A stretch of 64,000 bases of DNA from Janthinobacterium sp. UMAB-56 (lineage in GTDB: Bacteria > Pseudomonadota > Gammaproteobacteria > Burkholderiales > Burkholderiaceae_D): contig NZ_LT607660.1 in NCBI RefSeq assembly GCF_900095265.1, positions 1 to 64,000 on the forward strand. Direction: 5' to 3'. A program made the translations under genes and the position numbers. The first letter of the stretch is position 1. The number at the start of each line of letters is the position of its first letter. The notes under the pieces were generated by a model. That model made no database searches. It had not been told where the DNA came from and worked only from the letters and a program-made list of their open reading frames with translations. This document shows positions 25,616-34,521 of the stretch, one piece after another.

Positions 25616-26577
25616 CACGCGCGCGTCTGTTTTTCGTCTTCCTGCTGTTGTGCTGCGCATCCTTGCTGGTCGGCGCCAGGCAAATGGAGTGGGCGCAGCT
25701 GCTGTCGCCATCGTCGTCTTCCGGCGCGCTGTCCGACGATACCTGGCTGACCTTGACGGCCAGTCGGCTGCCCCGTTTAGCGGCGCTGGTGCTGACGGGA
25801 GTGGGCCTGTCCGTATGTGGCGTCATCCTGCAGCACATTGTGCGCAACAAGTTTGTCGAACCTGCCACTTCGGGCGGGCTCGACGCGGCCAAGCTGGGCA
25901 TCCTCGTTGCGCTGACCGTGGCGCCTGCGGCGGGCACGGCCGGCAAGATGGCCTTCGCTCTCGCCTTTTGCTTTGCCGCCAGCCTCGTGTATGTGGCCCT
26001 GATCCGCCGCATCCGCTTCAAGAACACGATTCTGGTCCCCGTGATCGGTCTCGTGTATGGCGGCGTCCTCAGCGCCCTGGCCGAGTTTCATGCCTACCGT
26101 AACAATATGTTGCAAAGCATGCAGGGCTGGCTGCTCGGCGATTTTTCGCGCATCGTGCAGGGCAACTATGAAATCATTTATCTGATCTTGCCCATCGTTG
26201 TCCTTACGTATCTGTACGCGCAACGCTTTACCGTGCTGGGCATGGGAGAAAGCATGGCCACCAGCCTGGGCCTGAACTATGCGGGCACGGTGGCGCTGGG
26301 CCTGATGCTGGTGGCCGTCACCGTGGCCGCCACGGTGATCACGGTGGGGGCCATCCCGTTCGTCGGGCTGGCCATTCCGAACCTGGTGGCCTTGCGCCAT
26401 GGCGACAACCTGGGCCGCACCTTGCCCATCGTGGCCCTGTGCGGCGCCTCGCTGCTGCTGGCCTGCGACATCGCCGGGCGCTTGCTGATCTACCCGTTCG
26501 AGGTGCCGATCGGCCTGACGGCGGGCGGCGTGGGCGGCGTGCTGTTCCTCATATTAATCATCCGGGGGCGGCGATGA
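25612..26577 (+). CDS. Ferric-siderophore ABC permease (FecCD family), first subunit
   Basis: The 321-residue FecCD/BtuC-family permease has about nine hydrophobic helices. The N-terminal part RLPRLAALVLTGVGLSVCG resembles the YclN/FatD/VctD subgroup for catecholate or related siderophores. It uses a TTG start at 25612 that overlaps the preceding stop (TTGA), with GGACGGAG upstream as ribosome-binding site. It should form a heterodimer with the next permease in the inner membrane. The C-terminal portion VGAIPFVGLAIPNLVAL is typical of the family's ATPase-contact region. Confidence 0.88.
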   Translation: MTRARLFFVFLLLCCASLLVGARQMEWAQLLSPSSSSGALSDDTWLTLTASRLPRLAALVLTGVGLSVCGVILQHIVRNKFVEPATSGGLDAAKLGILVALTVAPAAGTAGKMAFALAFCFAASLVYVALIRRIRFKNTILVPVIGLVYGGVLSALAEFHAYRNNMLQSMQGWLLGDFSRIVQGNYEIIYLILPIVVLTYLYAQRFTVLGMGESMATSLGLNYAGTVALGLMLVAVTVAATVITVGAIPFVGLAIPNLVALRHGDNLGRTLPIVALCGASLLLACDIAGRLLIYPFEVPIGLTAGGVGGVLFLILIIRGRR

Positions 26578-27524
26578 AGCGGCTATTCAAGCGGCGGATG
26601 CTGTGGCTGCTCGTGTTTGCCCTGGCGCTGGCCTTTCTTTTTATCGGCGCGAATTTTGACTTCGATTACATCCTCCCCAGGCGCATGGCGCGGCTGGCCG
26701 CCATCGTCATCGGCGGCGTCTGCGTGGCCGTGTCTTCGATTGTTTTCCAGACCATTGCTGGCAACCGCATTCTGACGCCGGCCGTCATGGGCTATGAAGC
26801 CGTGTACCTGCTGCTGCAGTCGCTGCTGATCCTCGCGATGGGCATGCGCAGCGTGGTGCTGCTGGGACACAACGGCAACTTCGTGCTGTCGATCGCGCTG
26901 ATGCTGGCCTACTCCTGGGCCATCCATTACTGGCTGTTTCGTGATGGCAAGAACAACGTGTATTTCCTGTTACTGCTGGGATTCGTGCTGACGATGGTGA
27001 TCGGCACGTTTACTCAGTTCATCCAGCTGCGCATCAGTCCCGGCGAATTTGCCATCCTGCAAGGATTCAGCCAGGCATCGTTCAACAAGGCGCAGCCCGC
27101 ACAATTACTGTACTCGGCCCTGCTGGTGGGCGCCGCCTGCGTGGCCCTGATGACAACCTTGCCGGCGCTCGACGTGCTGGCGCTGGGCCGCGAGCAAGCC
27201 ATCTCGCTCGGTATCGATTACCGGCGCATGGTGCAGTTGCAGCTGGCGCTGATCGCCGTGCTGGTAGCCGTATCGACGAGTCTGCTAGGGCCGACGGCCT
27301 TCATGGGCATCTTTGTGGCGAACACAAGCTATGCCCTGGCCCGCACGGCGCGCCATTGCGTCACCTTGCCGCTGGGCTGCGCCACCGCCATCGCCATCTT
27401 CCTCGTCGCCCAGTTGCTGGTCGAGCACGTTTTCAACTACCGGACCACCGTTGGCATTCTCGTCAATCTGTTGTGTGGCGCGTATTTCCTTGCGCTCATG
27501 GTCCGCACCCGAGGCACCGTATGA
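26574..27524 (+). CDS. Ferric-siderophore ABC permease (FecCD family), second subunit
   Basis: This 316-residue, highly hydrophobic permease belongs to the same family as its upstream neighbour but is clearly a different subgroup (YclO/FatC/VctG-like, beginning RRMARLAAIVIGGVCVAVSS). The start ATGA overlaps the upstream stop, and its own stop overlaps the ATPase start in the same way, so the four inner-membrane genes are tightly coupled. The pair forms the channel through which the siderophore passes from the binding protein to the cytoplasm. Confidence 0.88.
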   Translation: MKRLFKRRMLWLLVFALALAFLFIGANFDFDYILPRRMARLAAIVIGGVCVAVSSIVFQTIAGNRILTPAVMGYEAVYLLLQSLLILAMGMRSVVLLGHNGNFVLSIALMLAYSWAIHYWLFRDGKNNVYFLLLLGFVLTMVIGTFTQFIQLRISPGEFAILQGFSQASFNKAQPAQLLYSALLVGAACVALMTTLPALDVLALGREQAISLGIDYRRMVQLQLALIAVLVAVSTSLLGPTAFMGIFVANTSYALARTARHCVTLPLGCATAIAIFLVAQLLVEHVFNYRTTVGILVNLLCGAYFLALMVRTRGTV

Positions 27525-28291
27525 TCCACGTCAAACAGATTGAAAAAAGCTACGGCGCCAGGCGCGTGCTGGACAACGTCAGCGCGCAGTTTCCCCAGGG
27601 GAAAGTGACGTCCTTGATCGGCCCGAATGGCGCCGGCAAGACCACGTTGCTGATGCTTATCGCGCGCCTGCTGGAGCCTGGAGGAGGACAAATTCTGATC
27701 GGTGGCCGCGATATTGCTGCAATCAAGATCCAGGACTATGCGCGACTAGCGGCCACCCTGCGCCAGTCGCCTGATTTCAACCTGCGCCTGACGGTGGAAG
27801 AACTGGTCGCCTTCGGCCGCTTCCCCTACAGCCGCGGCACCCTGACGCCGCAGGACCGTCTGGCCATCGATGACGCCATCGCCTTTTTGTCGCTGGAACC
27901 TTTGCGCCTGGCGTACGTCGATGAGCTGAGCGGCGGCCAGCGCCAGATGGCCTTTCTGGCCATGACGATTGCCCAGCAGACGGACATTTTGCTGCTCGAC
28001 GAGCCGCTCAACAACCTGGACATGAAACACGCCGTGCAGATCATGCGCGCCCTGCGCCGTCTGTGCGACGAACAGGGCCGCACCGTGATTTTGGTGATCC
28101 ACGACATCAACTTCGCCGCCAATTACTCGGACCACATCGTCGCCATGCAGGGCGGCGCCGTGCGCTTTGCTGGCCCCGCGCACGAGGTCGTGACCGAGGA
28201 ACGCTTGCGCGCCCTGTACGACATCGATTTCCACATCGTGCGCAACGAACGCGGCTGCGTCTGCAATTACTTTACCCCCACAGGAGCTTGA
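27521..28291 (+). CDS. Ferric-siderophore ABC transporter ATPase (FecE/YclP-like)
   Basis: This 256-residue ATPase has Walker [10 protein letters not shown], signature LSGGQRQM and Walker B ILLLDEPLNNLD, with the switch His in LVIHDINFA. It belongs to the iron-chelate group of ABC ATPases. ATG at 27521 overlaps the permease stop (ATGA). It energises the two FecCD-type permeases encoded just upstream. A cysteine pair near the C-terminus (GCVC) is not a known motif. Confidence 0.92.
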   Translation: MIHVKQIEKSYGARRVLDNVSAQFPQGKVTSLIGPNGAGKTTLLMLIARLLEPGGGQILIGGRDIAAIKIQDYARLAATLRQSPDFNLRLTVEELVAFGRFPYSRGTLTPQDRLAIDDAIAFLSLEPLRLAYVDELSGGQRQMAFLAMTIAQQTDILLLDEPLNNLDMKHAVQIMRALRRLCDEQGRTVILVIHDINFAANYSDHIVAMQGGAVRFAGPAHEVVTEERLRALYDIDFHIVRNERGCVCNYFTPTGA

Positions 28292-28292
28292 A

Positions 28293-29276
28293 ATGATCTG
28301 CATCCAACCCCGTCTGGCAACCGCCGTGTTGATCGCCGCCATGGCGGTCTTGCAAGGCTGTACCGACAAGACGGCGAGCATATCGCCGGCGCCGGCGGTC
28401 TCGGCCACACAGCCGGCATTCGCTCCCATCACCATCGTGCACAAGCTGGGTACGACGGTGATCGAACAGCGTCCCCGGCGCGTGGCTGTGCTCGACATGA
28501 ATGAAGTCGATTTCCTCGACCAGCTGGGCGTGCCCGTGTCCGGCATGGTGAAGGATTACGTGCCGCACTTTCTCACCCGCTATAAGGACGACCAGGGCAT
28601 CCTCGACCTGGGCGCCATCGTGCAGCCGAATCTCGAACATATCCACGCGCTCCAGCCCGATCTGGTGCTGATGACCTCGATCCAGGCCAAGCAATACCAA
28701 GAGTTGAGCCAGATCGCGCCCACCTTGCACTTCGACGTGGATTACCAGAACAGCGAGAGCAAGCACATCGAGGTGGTCAAGCAACACTTGCTGACACTTG
28801 GGCATATCTTCGGCAAGGAAGACCTTGCTCGCCAGAAAGCCGCTGAGCTCGACGCGAAGGTGGCGGACGCGCGCAAGGTGACGCAGGAGCGTCCCGAGAG
28901 GGCGTTGATCGTGCTGCACAACAACGGCGCTTTCAGCGCGTTTGGCGTGCAGTCGCGCTATGGCTTCGTCTTCGATGCGCTGGGCGTCAAACCGGCCAGC
29001 GCGGCCATCGAGGCGGGCTTGCATGGGCAGCCCATTTCCAGCGAGTTCATCCAGCAAGCCAATCCCGACATCATTTATGTTGTCGACCGTACGGCCGTGA
29101 TGGAACACCGTCCCGTCATGACGGCCGAACAGATGGCCAATCCGCTCTTGCGCCAGACCAATGCCTGGAAGAACGGTCGCGTAGTCTTTGTCGATGCCGA
29201 TGCCTGGTACATCACGGCGGCCAGCGTGACGTCGTTGACATTGCTCATAGACGATGTGCTGAAGGGCTACCTGTGA
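28293..29276 (+). CDS. Siderophore-binding lipoprotein (FatB/YclQ/VctP-like)
   Basis: The 327-residue protein begins with a lipoprotein signal ending in the lipobox LQGC (Cys23). The mature part is a two-lobed, helical-backbone binding protein of cluster A. It contains HKLGTTVIEQRPRRVAVLDM near the N-terminus and EHIHALQPDLVLM in the middle, close to the FatB/YclQ/VctP group that binds catecholate or petrobactin-type siderophores. The ATG at 28293 has CAGGAG 7 nt upstream. It is the last gene of the inner-membrane operon. The ligand class is inference. Confidence 0.87.
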   Translation: MICIQPRLATAVLIAAMAVLQGCTDKTASISPAPAVSATQPAFAPITIVHKLGTTVIEQRPRRVAVLDMNEVDFLDQLGVPVSGMVKDYVPHFLTRYKDDQGILDLGAIVQPNLEHIHALQPDLVLMTSIQAKQYQELSQIAPTLHFDVDYQNSESKHIEVVKQHLLTLGHIFGKEDLARQKAAELDAKVADARKVTQERPERALIVLHNNGAFSAFGVQSRYGFVFDALGVKPASAAIEAGLHGQPISSEFIQQANPDIIYVVDRTAVMEHRPVMTAEQMANPLLRQTNAWKNGRVVFVDADAWYITAASVTSLTLLIDDVLKGYL

Positions 29277-29307
29277 GAGCAATAAGTGAGTAATGATTCG
29301 TATTTGC

Positions 29308-29349
29308 ATTGAGGGTTTTGCCTTTTCGTTCGGGAGATAGGGAGAGAGC
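29308..29349 (+). promoter_or_regulatory. Candidate ECF-sigma promoter, copy 2 (receptor gene)
   Basis: This is the second copy of the 42-bp element, 37/42 identical to 21990-22031. It begins 31 nt after the binding-protein stop and ends 35 nt before the receptor ATG. Five substitutions separate the copies, clustered at positions 15, 18, 29, 36 and 37. The location directly upstream of an STN-domain receptor is where a FecI-like promoter is expected. Confidence 0.65.
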
Positions 29350-29384
29350 AAGCAATCTTCCCATCCGAAAAAAGGACTTAAGCT

Positions 29385-31832
29385 ATGGCAGAACATATGG
29401 CAATGCACCACCTTCCCATCTTGACTCTGAGCCGCATCGCCACCGCCGTGCAACTGGTGCTCGGTACCGGCCTGAGCGTTGGGGCGCTGGGCGTGGCGGC
29501 CCCGTCCGCGTACGCGCAAGCAGCGCAAGCACGGCAAGCGTTCAGCGTGCCGGCCGGTGCACTGGGGCTGGCACTCAACACTTTCGCGGCGGCGGCGGGG
29601 ATCGAATTGACGGTCGAGGCTAGCCTGCTGCAGGGCAAGAATAGCGCGGGCTTGTCCGGCAGCTATAGCGTGCCAGAAGGCTTTTATGAATTGCTGCGCG
29701 GACACGGCTTGCAGGCCGTGCGCGAGGGCAATGGCAGCTACACGCTGCGCCGCGAGCCGGCGCACAGCGCCAGTGCAGAGGCCGCCGCAACCATGCCGGC
29801 CGTGACGGTCTGGGGTAAAGGCAACACTGTCACCGATGCCTATGCGGGCGGGCAAGTGGCGTCCGGCGGGCGCGTGGGTTTTCTGGGCGACAAGGATTTC
29901 ATGGAAACCCCGTTCAACACCATCAGCTATACGGATAAATTCATCGAAGACCGGCAGGCGCGCGACATCACCGATGTGATCTCGGCCACCGATCCCACCG
30001 TCTTCAGCAGCGGCATGACGGGCATCATTGGCGAGAATTACTCGATACGCGGTTTCAGTTCCGGCACCAGCGACGTCGCGTTTGGTGGGCTGTTCGGCGT
30101 TTCGCCCGTCTATCGAACCTCGCCCGAGATGTGCGAACGCATCGAAGTGCTGAAAGGCCCGTCGGCCTTGCTCAACGGCATGCCGCCGGGTGGTTCGGTG
30201 GGCGGCAGCATCAACCTGGTGCCCAAGCGCGCGGGCGATGCGCCGCTGGCACGCGTGACGGCGTCGTATATGTCGGATGCGCAATGGGGCGGGCATATTG
30301 ATCTGGGTCAGCGTTTTGGTGAAAACAAGCAATTCGGCATCCGCATCAATGGCGTCTATCGCGACGGCGATGGTGCCATCGAGCATCAGGAAAAGAAAAC
30401 CCGGCTCGCGTCCGTGGGACTGGACTGGCGCGGCAACGGCGCGCGCCTGTCCGCCGACCTGTACAGTAGCGAAGACCGCGCGCGGGGCTTGAACCGGGGC
30501 GTCAACCTGGCCGCCGGCCTGCCAGTGCCGCGTCCGCCGAAAGCGGAGACCTTGCTCAATCCAAGCTGGGCCTTCTATGACACGAAAGACAAGGGCGCCA
30601 TGCTGCGCGGCGAATATGACGTGAACGAACAACTGATGGCGTATGCTGCCATCGGCGCCGGCAAGGCCGATTACCAGTCGACGGGCGCCTACCTGATCCA
30701 GGTGTTCAATACGGCCGGCGACTACCGCACCAATCTGGCGGACCTGGGTTTTAAGCTGGAAAAACAATCGGCGGAAGCGGGCGTGAAGGGCACGTTCCGC
30801 ACAGCCGGCATCCGCCATCAATGGGCGGCCAACGCCACGTATTACCACCACACGGACCAGCAGTTTGGCCGCAGGAATACCTTGGCGCAAGACTGGATCA
30901 CAAATATCTACAATCCCGTCTGGGGGCCAGCGACCCGCTTCGAGGCGCCGCAAATTTCGAAGACGGAATTGCGCCTGGCCAGTGTCGGCCTGGTCGATAC
31001 CCTGTCGTTTGCGCAAGATCGCGTGCAGCTGACGGTGGGTTTGCGGCGCCAGGAAGTGCTCAACGACAGCTTCAACGTGAAGACGGGTACGCGAACCTCC
31101 CGCTATGACGCCGCTGCCACGACGCCGGCCGTCGCCTTGCTGGTGAAGGCCGCCAGGAATATTGCGCTGTACGCCAATTACATCGAAGGCTTGAGCCAGG
31201 GTGCGACGGCCCCCATGACGGCGGCCAACGCGGGTGAAGTGTTTGCCCCGTATAAATCGAAGCAGATGGAGGCCGGCGTCAAGGTCGACCTGGGCGAATT
31301 CGCCCACACGCTCAGCGTGTATGAAATCAAACGCCCCAGCAGCTATGTTGACCCGGTCAGCAATATCTTTTCCTTTGGCGGTGAGCAGCGCAACCGCGGC
31401 GTCGACTGGGGCTTTTTCGGCTCGCCCGTGCGCGACGTGCGCCTGATGGGCGGCATCGCCTATGTGGATCCGACCCTGGCCAGGACGAATAACGGCGTCA
31501 ACCAGGGTAAGCAGGCGGCCGGCGTACCCAAGCTTCAGGCCAAGCTGGGCGTGGAGTGGGACGCGCCGCCACTGCCGGGGCTGACCCTGACGGCGAATGC
31601 GACGGCGGCATCGAAGCAATACATCAACGAGGATAATTCGCTGTCCGTATCGGGCCGCAGCGTGTTTGATCTGGGGGCGCGCTACGCCACCCGTGCGGCG
31701 GGCCGGCCCCTGACCGTGCGCGCCAGCGTGACGAACGTCGGCAACAGGGCGTACTGGGCGCTGCCGCAATGGACCAGCCTGGGCCTGGGCGCGCCGCAGA
31801 CGCTCATGCTGTCGGCCACGACGGAGTTTTAA
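29385..31832 (+). CDS. TonB-dependent siderophore receptor with STN signalling domain
   Basis: The 815-residue outer-membrane protein has a signal peptide (to about residue 44, APSAYAQ) and an STN domain near residues 47-122 (FSVPAGALGLALNTFAAAAG). A plug domain contains GFSSGTSDVAFGG and ERIEVLKGPSALLNG, and a 22-strand beta-barrel ends in the C-terminal Phe of ATTEF. The STN domain marks it as a transducer, contacting the FecR-type regulator when ligand binds. The ATG at 29385 has AGGA 8 nt upstream. Its own promoter repeat suggests separate, sigma-dependent transcription. The ligand is unknown; the plug resembles FhuA/FpvA-type receptors. Confidence 0.93.
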   Translation: MAEHMAMHHLPILTLSRIATAVQLVLGTGLSVGALGVAAPSAYAQAAQARQAFSVPAGALGLALNTFAAAAGIELTVEASLLQGKNSAGLSGSYSVPEGFYELLRGHGLQAVREGNGSYTLRREPAHSASAEAAATMPAVTVWGKGNTVTDAYAGGQVASGGRVGFLGDKDFMETPFNTISYTDKFIEDRQARDITDVISATDPTVFSSGMTGIIGENYSIRGFSSGTSDVAFGGLFGVSPVYRTSPEMCERIEVLKGPSALLNGMPPGGSVGGSINLVPKRAGDAPLARVTASYMSDAQWGGHIDLGQRFGENKQFGIRINGVYRDGDGAIEHQEKKTRLASVGLDWRGNGARLSADLYSSEDRARGLNRGVNLAAGLPVPRPPKAETLLNPSWAFYDTKDKGAMLRGEYDVNEQLMAYAAIGAGKADYQSTGAYLIQVFNTAGDYRTNLADLGFKLEKQSAEAGVKGTFRTAGIRHQWAANATYYHHTDQQFGRRNTLAQDWITNIYNPVWGPATRFEAPQISKTELRLASVGLVDTLSFAQDRVQLTVGLRRQEVLNDSFNVKTGTRTSRYDAAATTPAVALLVKAARNIALYANYIEGLSQGATAPMTAANAGEVFAPYKSKQMEAGVKVDLGEFAHTLSVYEIKRPSSYVDPVSNIFSFGGEQRNRGVDWGFFGSPVRDVRLMGGIAYVDPTLARTNNGVNQGKQAAGVPKLQAKLGVEWDAPPLPGLTLTANATAASKQYINEDNSLSVSGRSVFDLGARYATRAAGRPLTVRASVTNVGNRAYWALPQWTSLGLGAPQTLMLSATTEF

Positions 31833-31837
31833 GCGGG

Positions 31838-32674
31838 CTAATCGTCCACGCCCCGTGCCAGACTATCCGAGCGTTGCCACGTCCACATCAGGCCGATGCC
31901 GGCCGAGGTGCCGCTGTTCTGGCGCAGCAGGGGGCTGGCGCGGTTGGCGGCGCCTGTGTAGTTGTCGTAGCGTAAAAAGGCAAAGGCGCGCCAGTCCCGC
32001 TGCAGGCGGTACGAACCACCCAGGCCCAGCCGCGTGAGCATCAGCCCGCTTTTTGCCGCATAGGCCGGGCGCTGACCGGTGGCAAATGCGGGGCTGACGC
32101 CATAAAAGTAATCGTTGATGGCGGCATTGCCCAGCACGGCGCCCAGGCTGGCGTCGACCTGCCACGCCTGCTGTTCGCCTTGCAGCGCATACACGAGGCG
32201 TGGCTCGAACGTGGCGCCCTGGCGGCGCAGGCCGCCGCGCGCTTCGATGACGGCGCGCAAGGGGAGTTCCAGCCCCAGGCGGCTGTGTTGCGTCGGCTCG
32301 GCCAGCTTGATTTTCAGGCGTGGGCCAAACTCCACCAGGGTGCCCAGGTCCGGCATGCCGCGCCGGGCCGGCACGTCGCTGGACCTGGCCGGCAAGGACA
32401 GGGCAAAGCCGATATCGATGTCGAGGCGGTCCGTGTCGAGCAGGCGCGCGCCCACGCCTGAGCGGTCGGCGCGTATTACTTTTCCGCGGTAAATCAGATA
32501 GGGCAGGGCCAGGCTGCGCGTCGAGCGTTCGCCGGCGCCCGGATAGGCGGGCGTGACGGCCGTGCCGCCGAAGATGCCCGCTTCCCATAAGGGTAACGCC
32601 GGCTCTGCGGCGCACGCGGGCGACACTATGGCGAAGAGGGCGGAGGCGGCCAGCAAGATGCGTACAGTGTTCAT
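31838..32674 (-). CDS. MipA/OmpV-family outer-membrane protein
   Basis: The 278-residue protein has a signal peptide (ends near SPACA) and a beta-barrel-type body, with conserved family features WEAGIFGGTAVTPAYPGAGE and LPYLIYRGKVIRADR. MipA is a scaffold for murein enzymes in E. coli; other members are porin-like and the role here is open. The ATG at 32674 overlaps the stop of the upstream lipoprotein gene (ATGA), so the two are translationally coupled. The gene is convergent with the siderophore receptor gene, 5 nt away. Confidence 0.85.
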   Translation of the reverse strand: MNTVRILLAASALFAIVSPACAAEPALPLWEAGIFGGTAVTPAYPGAGERSTRSLALPYLIYRGKVIRADRSGVGARLLDTDRLDIDIGFALSLPARSSDVPARRGMPDLGTLVEFGPRLKIKLAEPTQHSRLGLELPLRAVIEARGGLRRQGATFEPRLVYALQGEQQAWQVDASLGAVLGNAAINDYFYGVSPAFATGQRPAYAAKSGLMLTRLGLGGSYRLQRDWRAFAFLRYDNYTGAANRASPLLRQNSGTSAGIGLMWTWQRSDSLARGVDD

Positions 32675-33165
32675 CGAGGCACGCCGCAAGACTTGCCCAC
32701 CGGCAGCGATTCGAAATCAGCAAGCGCGCCCAGCGCCCGTGAATGATGAAAGCCCAGCTCATTGTGCACGGCCAGGGCTTCTGTCGCCTTGCCCTGGCGT
32801 TCATATTGCTCGATCAGCGCCTTGTAGCTGAAGGCGCTCGATTGTTTGCTGCGCTTTGCCAGCGCGATGGCTGCGCGGAAATGAAATTCGGCCGCGTCGT
32901 AGCGGCAGGCCCCGCTGGCGGCGCGTCCCGCCTGGTGATGCAGCCGCGCCTGCCAAGCGAGATCGCCATGGCCCAGTTCTACATTTTCGACGGCCGACTC
33001 GTAGCTGCGCATGGCTTGCGTCCAGTCGCCCTGGCTGGCAGCTTCCAGCGCGAACTGTTCCTGCTGCGCCGCCGTGCGCAGCTCGATTTGCGTGGAGCAG
33101 GCGTTGAGCGCCATCAAGACCAGCGGCAGGACGAGGCAAGAGCGGAAGAGGCGCAGTGTGGACAT
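32671..33165 (-). CDS. Small TPR-like lipoprotein
   Basis: The 164-residue protein has a lipobox LNAC (Cys23) after a hydrophobic signal. The mature part is helical, with spacing of TPR-like pairs (QFALEAASQGDWTQAMRSYE, later AEFHFRAAIALAKRS and YKALIEQYERQGKATEAL). I do not recognise a named family. Coupling to the MipA/OmpV gene by ATGA overlap suggests the lipoprotein and the barrel act together at the outer membrane. The ATG at 33165 is the one giving an immediate lipoprotein signal; longer frames are not supported. Confidence 0.75.
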   Translation of the reverse strand: MSTLRLFRSCLVLPLVLMALNACSTQIELRTAAQQEQFALEAASQGDWTQAMRSYESAVENVELGHGDLAWQARLHHQAGRAASGACRYDAAEFHFRAAIALAKRSKQSSAFSYKALIEQYERQGKATEALAVHNELGFHHSRALGALADFESLPVGKSCGVPR

Positions 33166-33298
33166 GGCGCCACTGTAGCGCATGGGAAGGGGCGCACGTT
33201 TGCGCGATACGCATGAATTCGGGATTTTCCCGCGCACGGATGACATATAATTTGCACACGACTTTGTTATCTTTGACACATCACCGAACAGGAGCATC

Positions 33299-34393
33299 AT
33301 GTTTTCACGTAAATTCCATTCTTGCGCACAGCTGATGCTGGCCACCTTGTTGATGGGCTTTGTCGCCGCTTCGCCCGCGCGCGCGCAGGACGCGGTCGTC
33401 AAATTGCCGAATGTGGTGATCCTGGCCACGGGCGGCACCATCGCCGGCAGCGGTGCCGACAGCACCACCACCGTCGGCTACACCTCGGCCACCGTAGGCG
33501 TAGACCGTTTGATCGCGGCCGTGCCGGAACTGAAGAAAGTGGCGAATGTCAAAGGCGAGCAAGTGTTCCAGATCGCCAGCGAAAGCATGCGCAATGAACA
33601 CTGGCTGACCCTGGCCAAGCGCATCAACGTACTGCTGGCTTCTCCAGATGTCGATGGCGTGGTCGTGACGCACGGCACTGACACCATCGAGGAAACGGCG
33701 TATTTCCTGAACCTCACCGTGAAAAGCCATAAACCGGTGGTGGTGGTGGGCGCCATGCGTCCATCGACGGCCATCTCGGCTGACGGTCCCATCAACCTGT
33801 ACAACGCCGTGATGCTGGCGGGCAGCAAGGAAGCCGTGGGCAAGGGCGTGCTGGTGGCCTTGAACGACCAGATCAATGCCGCGCGCGAAGTGACAAAGAC
33901 GAATACATCCACCACCGACACCTTCAAGTCGCCGGAACTGGGCATGCTCGGCTACATCCAGGGCAGCAAGGCTTTCTTTTACCGCCAGTCGACGCGCAAG
34001 CACACCTTGGAATCGGAATTTGACATCAGCAAGCTCGATGCCCTGCCACAAGTCGACATCGTGTATGGCTACGCCAATATGAACCGGGTCGGCATGGACG
34101 CCTTCATTGCCGCCGGCGCCAAGGGCATCATCCACGCGGGCGTGGGCGATGGCAGCGTGGCCGCGCAAATGAAGCCGGCCCTGGTGGAAGCGCGCCAGAA
34201 GGGCGTGCTGATCGTGCGTGCCAGCCGCGTCGGCCAGGGCATCGTGGCGCGCAATGGCGAAGCCAACGACGATGAACTCGACAGTGTCGTGTCCGACACC
34301 CTGAATCCGCAAAAAGCCCGCATCCTGCTGATGCTGGCCTTGACCAAGACGAACAGCACGCAAGAAATCCAGCGTATCTTCTACACGTATTGA
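33299..34393 (+). CDS. ansB: Periplasmic L-asparaginase (type II)
   Basis: This enzyme hydrolyses asparagine to aspartate and ammonia. The 364-residue protein has a signal peptide ending near SPARAQ. The catalytic motifs are ATGGTIAGSG, with nucleophile Thr47, and THGTDTIEE, with Thr127-Asp128. Type II status follows from export. A perfect TATAAT (33246-33251) lies 48 nt upstream but has no good -35 box, so regulation by an activator is plausible. Some members are also glutaminases; which activity dominates cannot be told. Confidence 0.93.
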   Translation: MFSRKFHSCAQLMLATLLMGFVAASPARAQDAVVKLPNVVILATGGTIAGSGADSTTTVGYTSATVGVDRLIAAVPELKKVANVKGEQVFQIASESMRNEHWLTLAKRINVLLASPDVDGVVVTHGTDTIEETAYFLNLTVKSHKPVVVVGAMRPSTAISADGPINLYNAVMLAGSKEAVGKGVLVALNDQINAAREVTKTNTSTTDTFKSPELGMLGYIQGSKAFFYRQSTRKHTLESEFDISKLDALPQVDIVYGYANMNRVGMDAFIAAGAKGIIHAGVGDGSVAAQMKPALVEARQKGVLIVRASRVGQGIVARNGEANDDELDSVVSDTLNPQKARILLMLALTKTNSTQEIQRIFYTY

Positions 34394-34403
34394 TCGTTGT
34401 TGC

Positions 34404-34433
34404 GCCAGGCCAGCCTTATTGGCTGAGCCTGGC
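34404..34433 (+). terminator. Candidate transcription-termination hairpin after ansB
   Basis: GCCAGGCCAGCC (34404-34415) pairs with GGCTG-A-GCCTGGC (34421-34433) with one bulged A and a TTATT loop. The stem is strong, but only TGATTTACG follows, so intrinsic termination is doubtful. Confidence 0.45.
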
Positions 34434-34521
34434 TGATTTACGCTTGCCCGCTTTGCTGCCATACTTCGCTTCTGAATAACTTCCCGGCAGAAGCAGCACC
34501 ATTGTTCCTTCTCCCCTGTCC

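Noticed and set aside
29290..29306. Second Fur box upstream of the receptor (TAATGATTCGTATTTGC)
   Set aside because: Only one half-site resembles the consensus and there is no palindrome. Control through the FecI-like factor explains the gene adequately.
28272..31769. A 1165-codon antisense frame spanning the binding protein, promoter repeat and receptor
   Set aside because: It crosses two well-supported genes and a regulatory element, and its composition is that of a GC-bias shadow.
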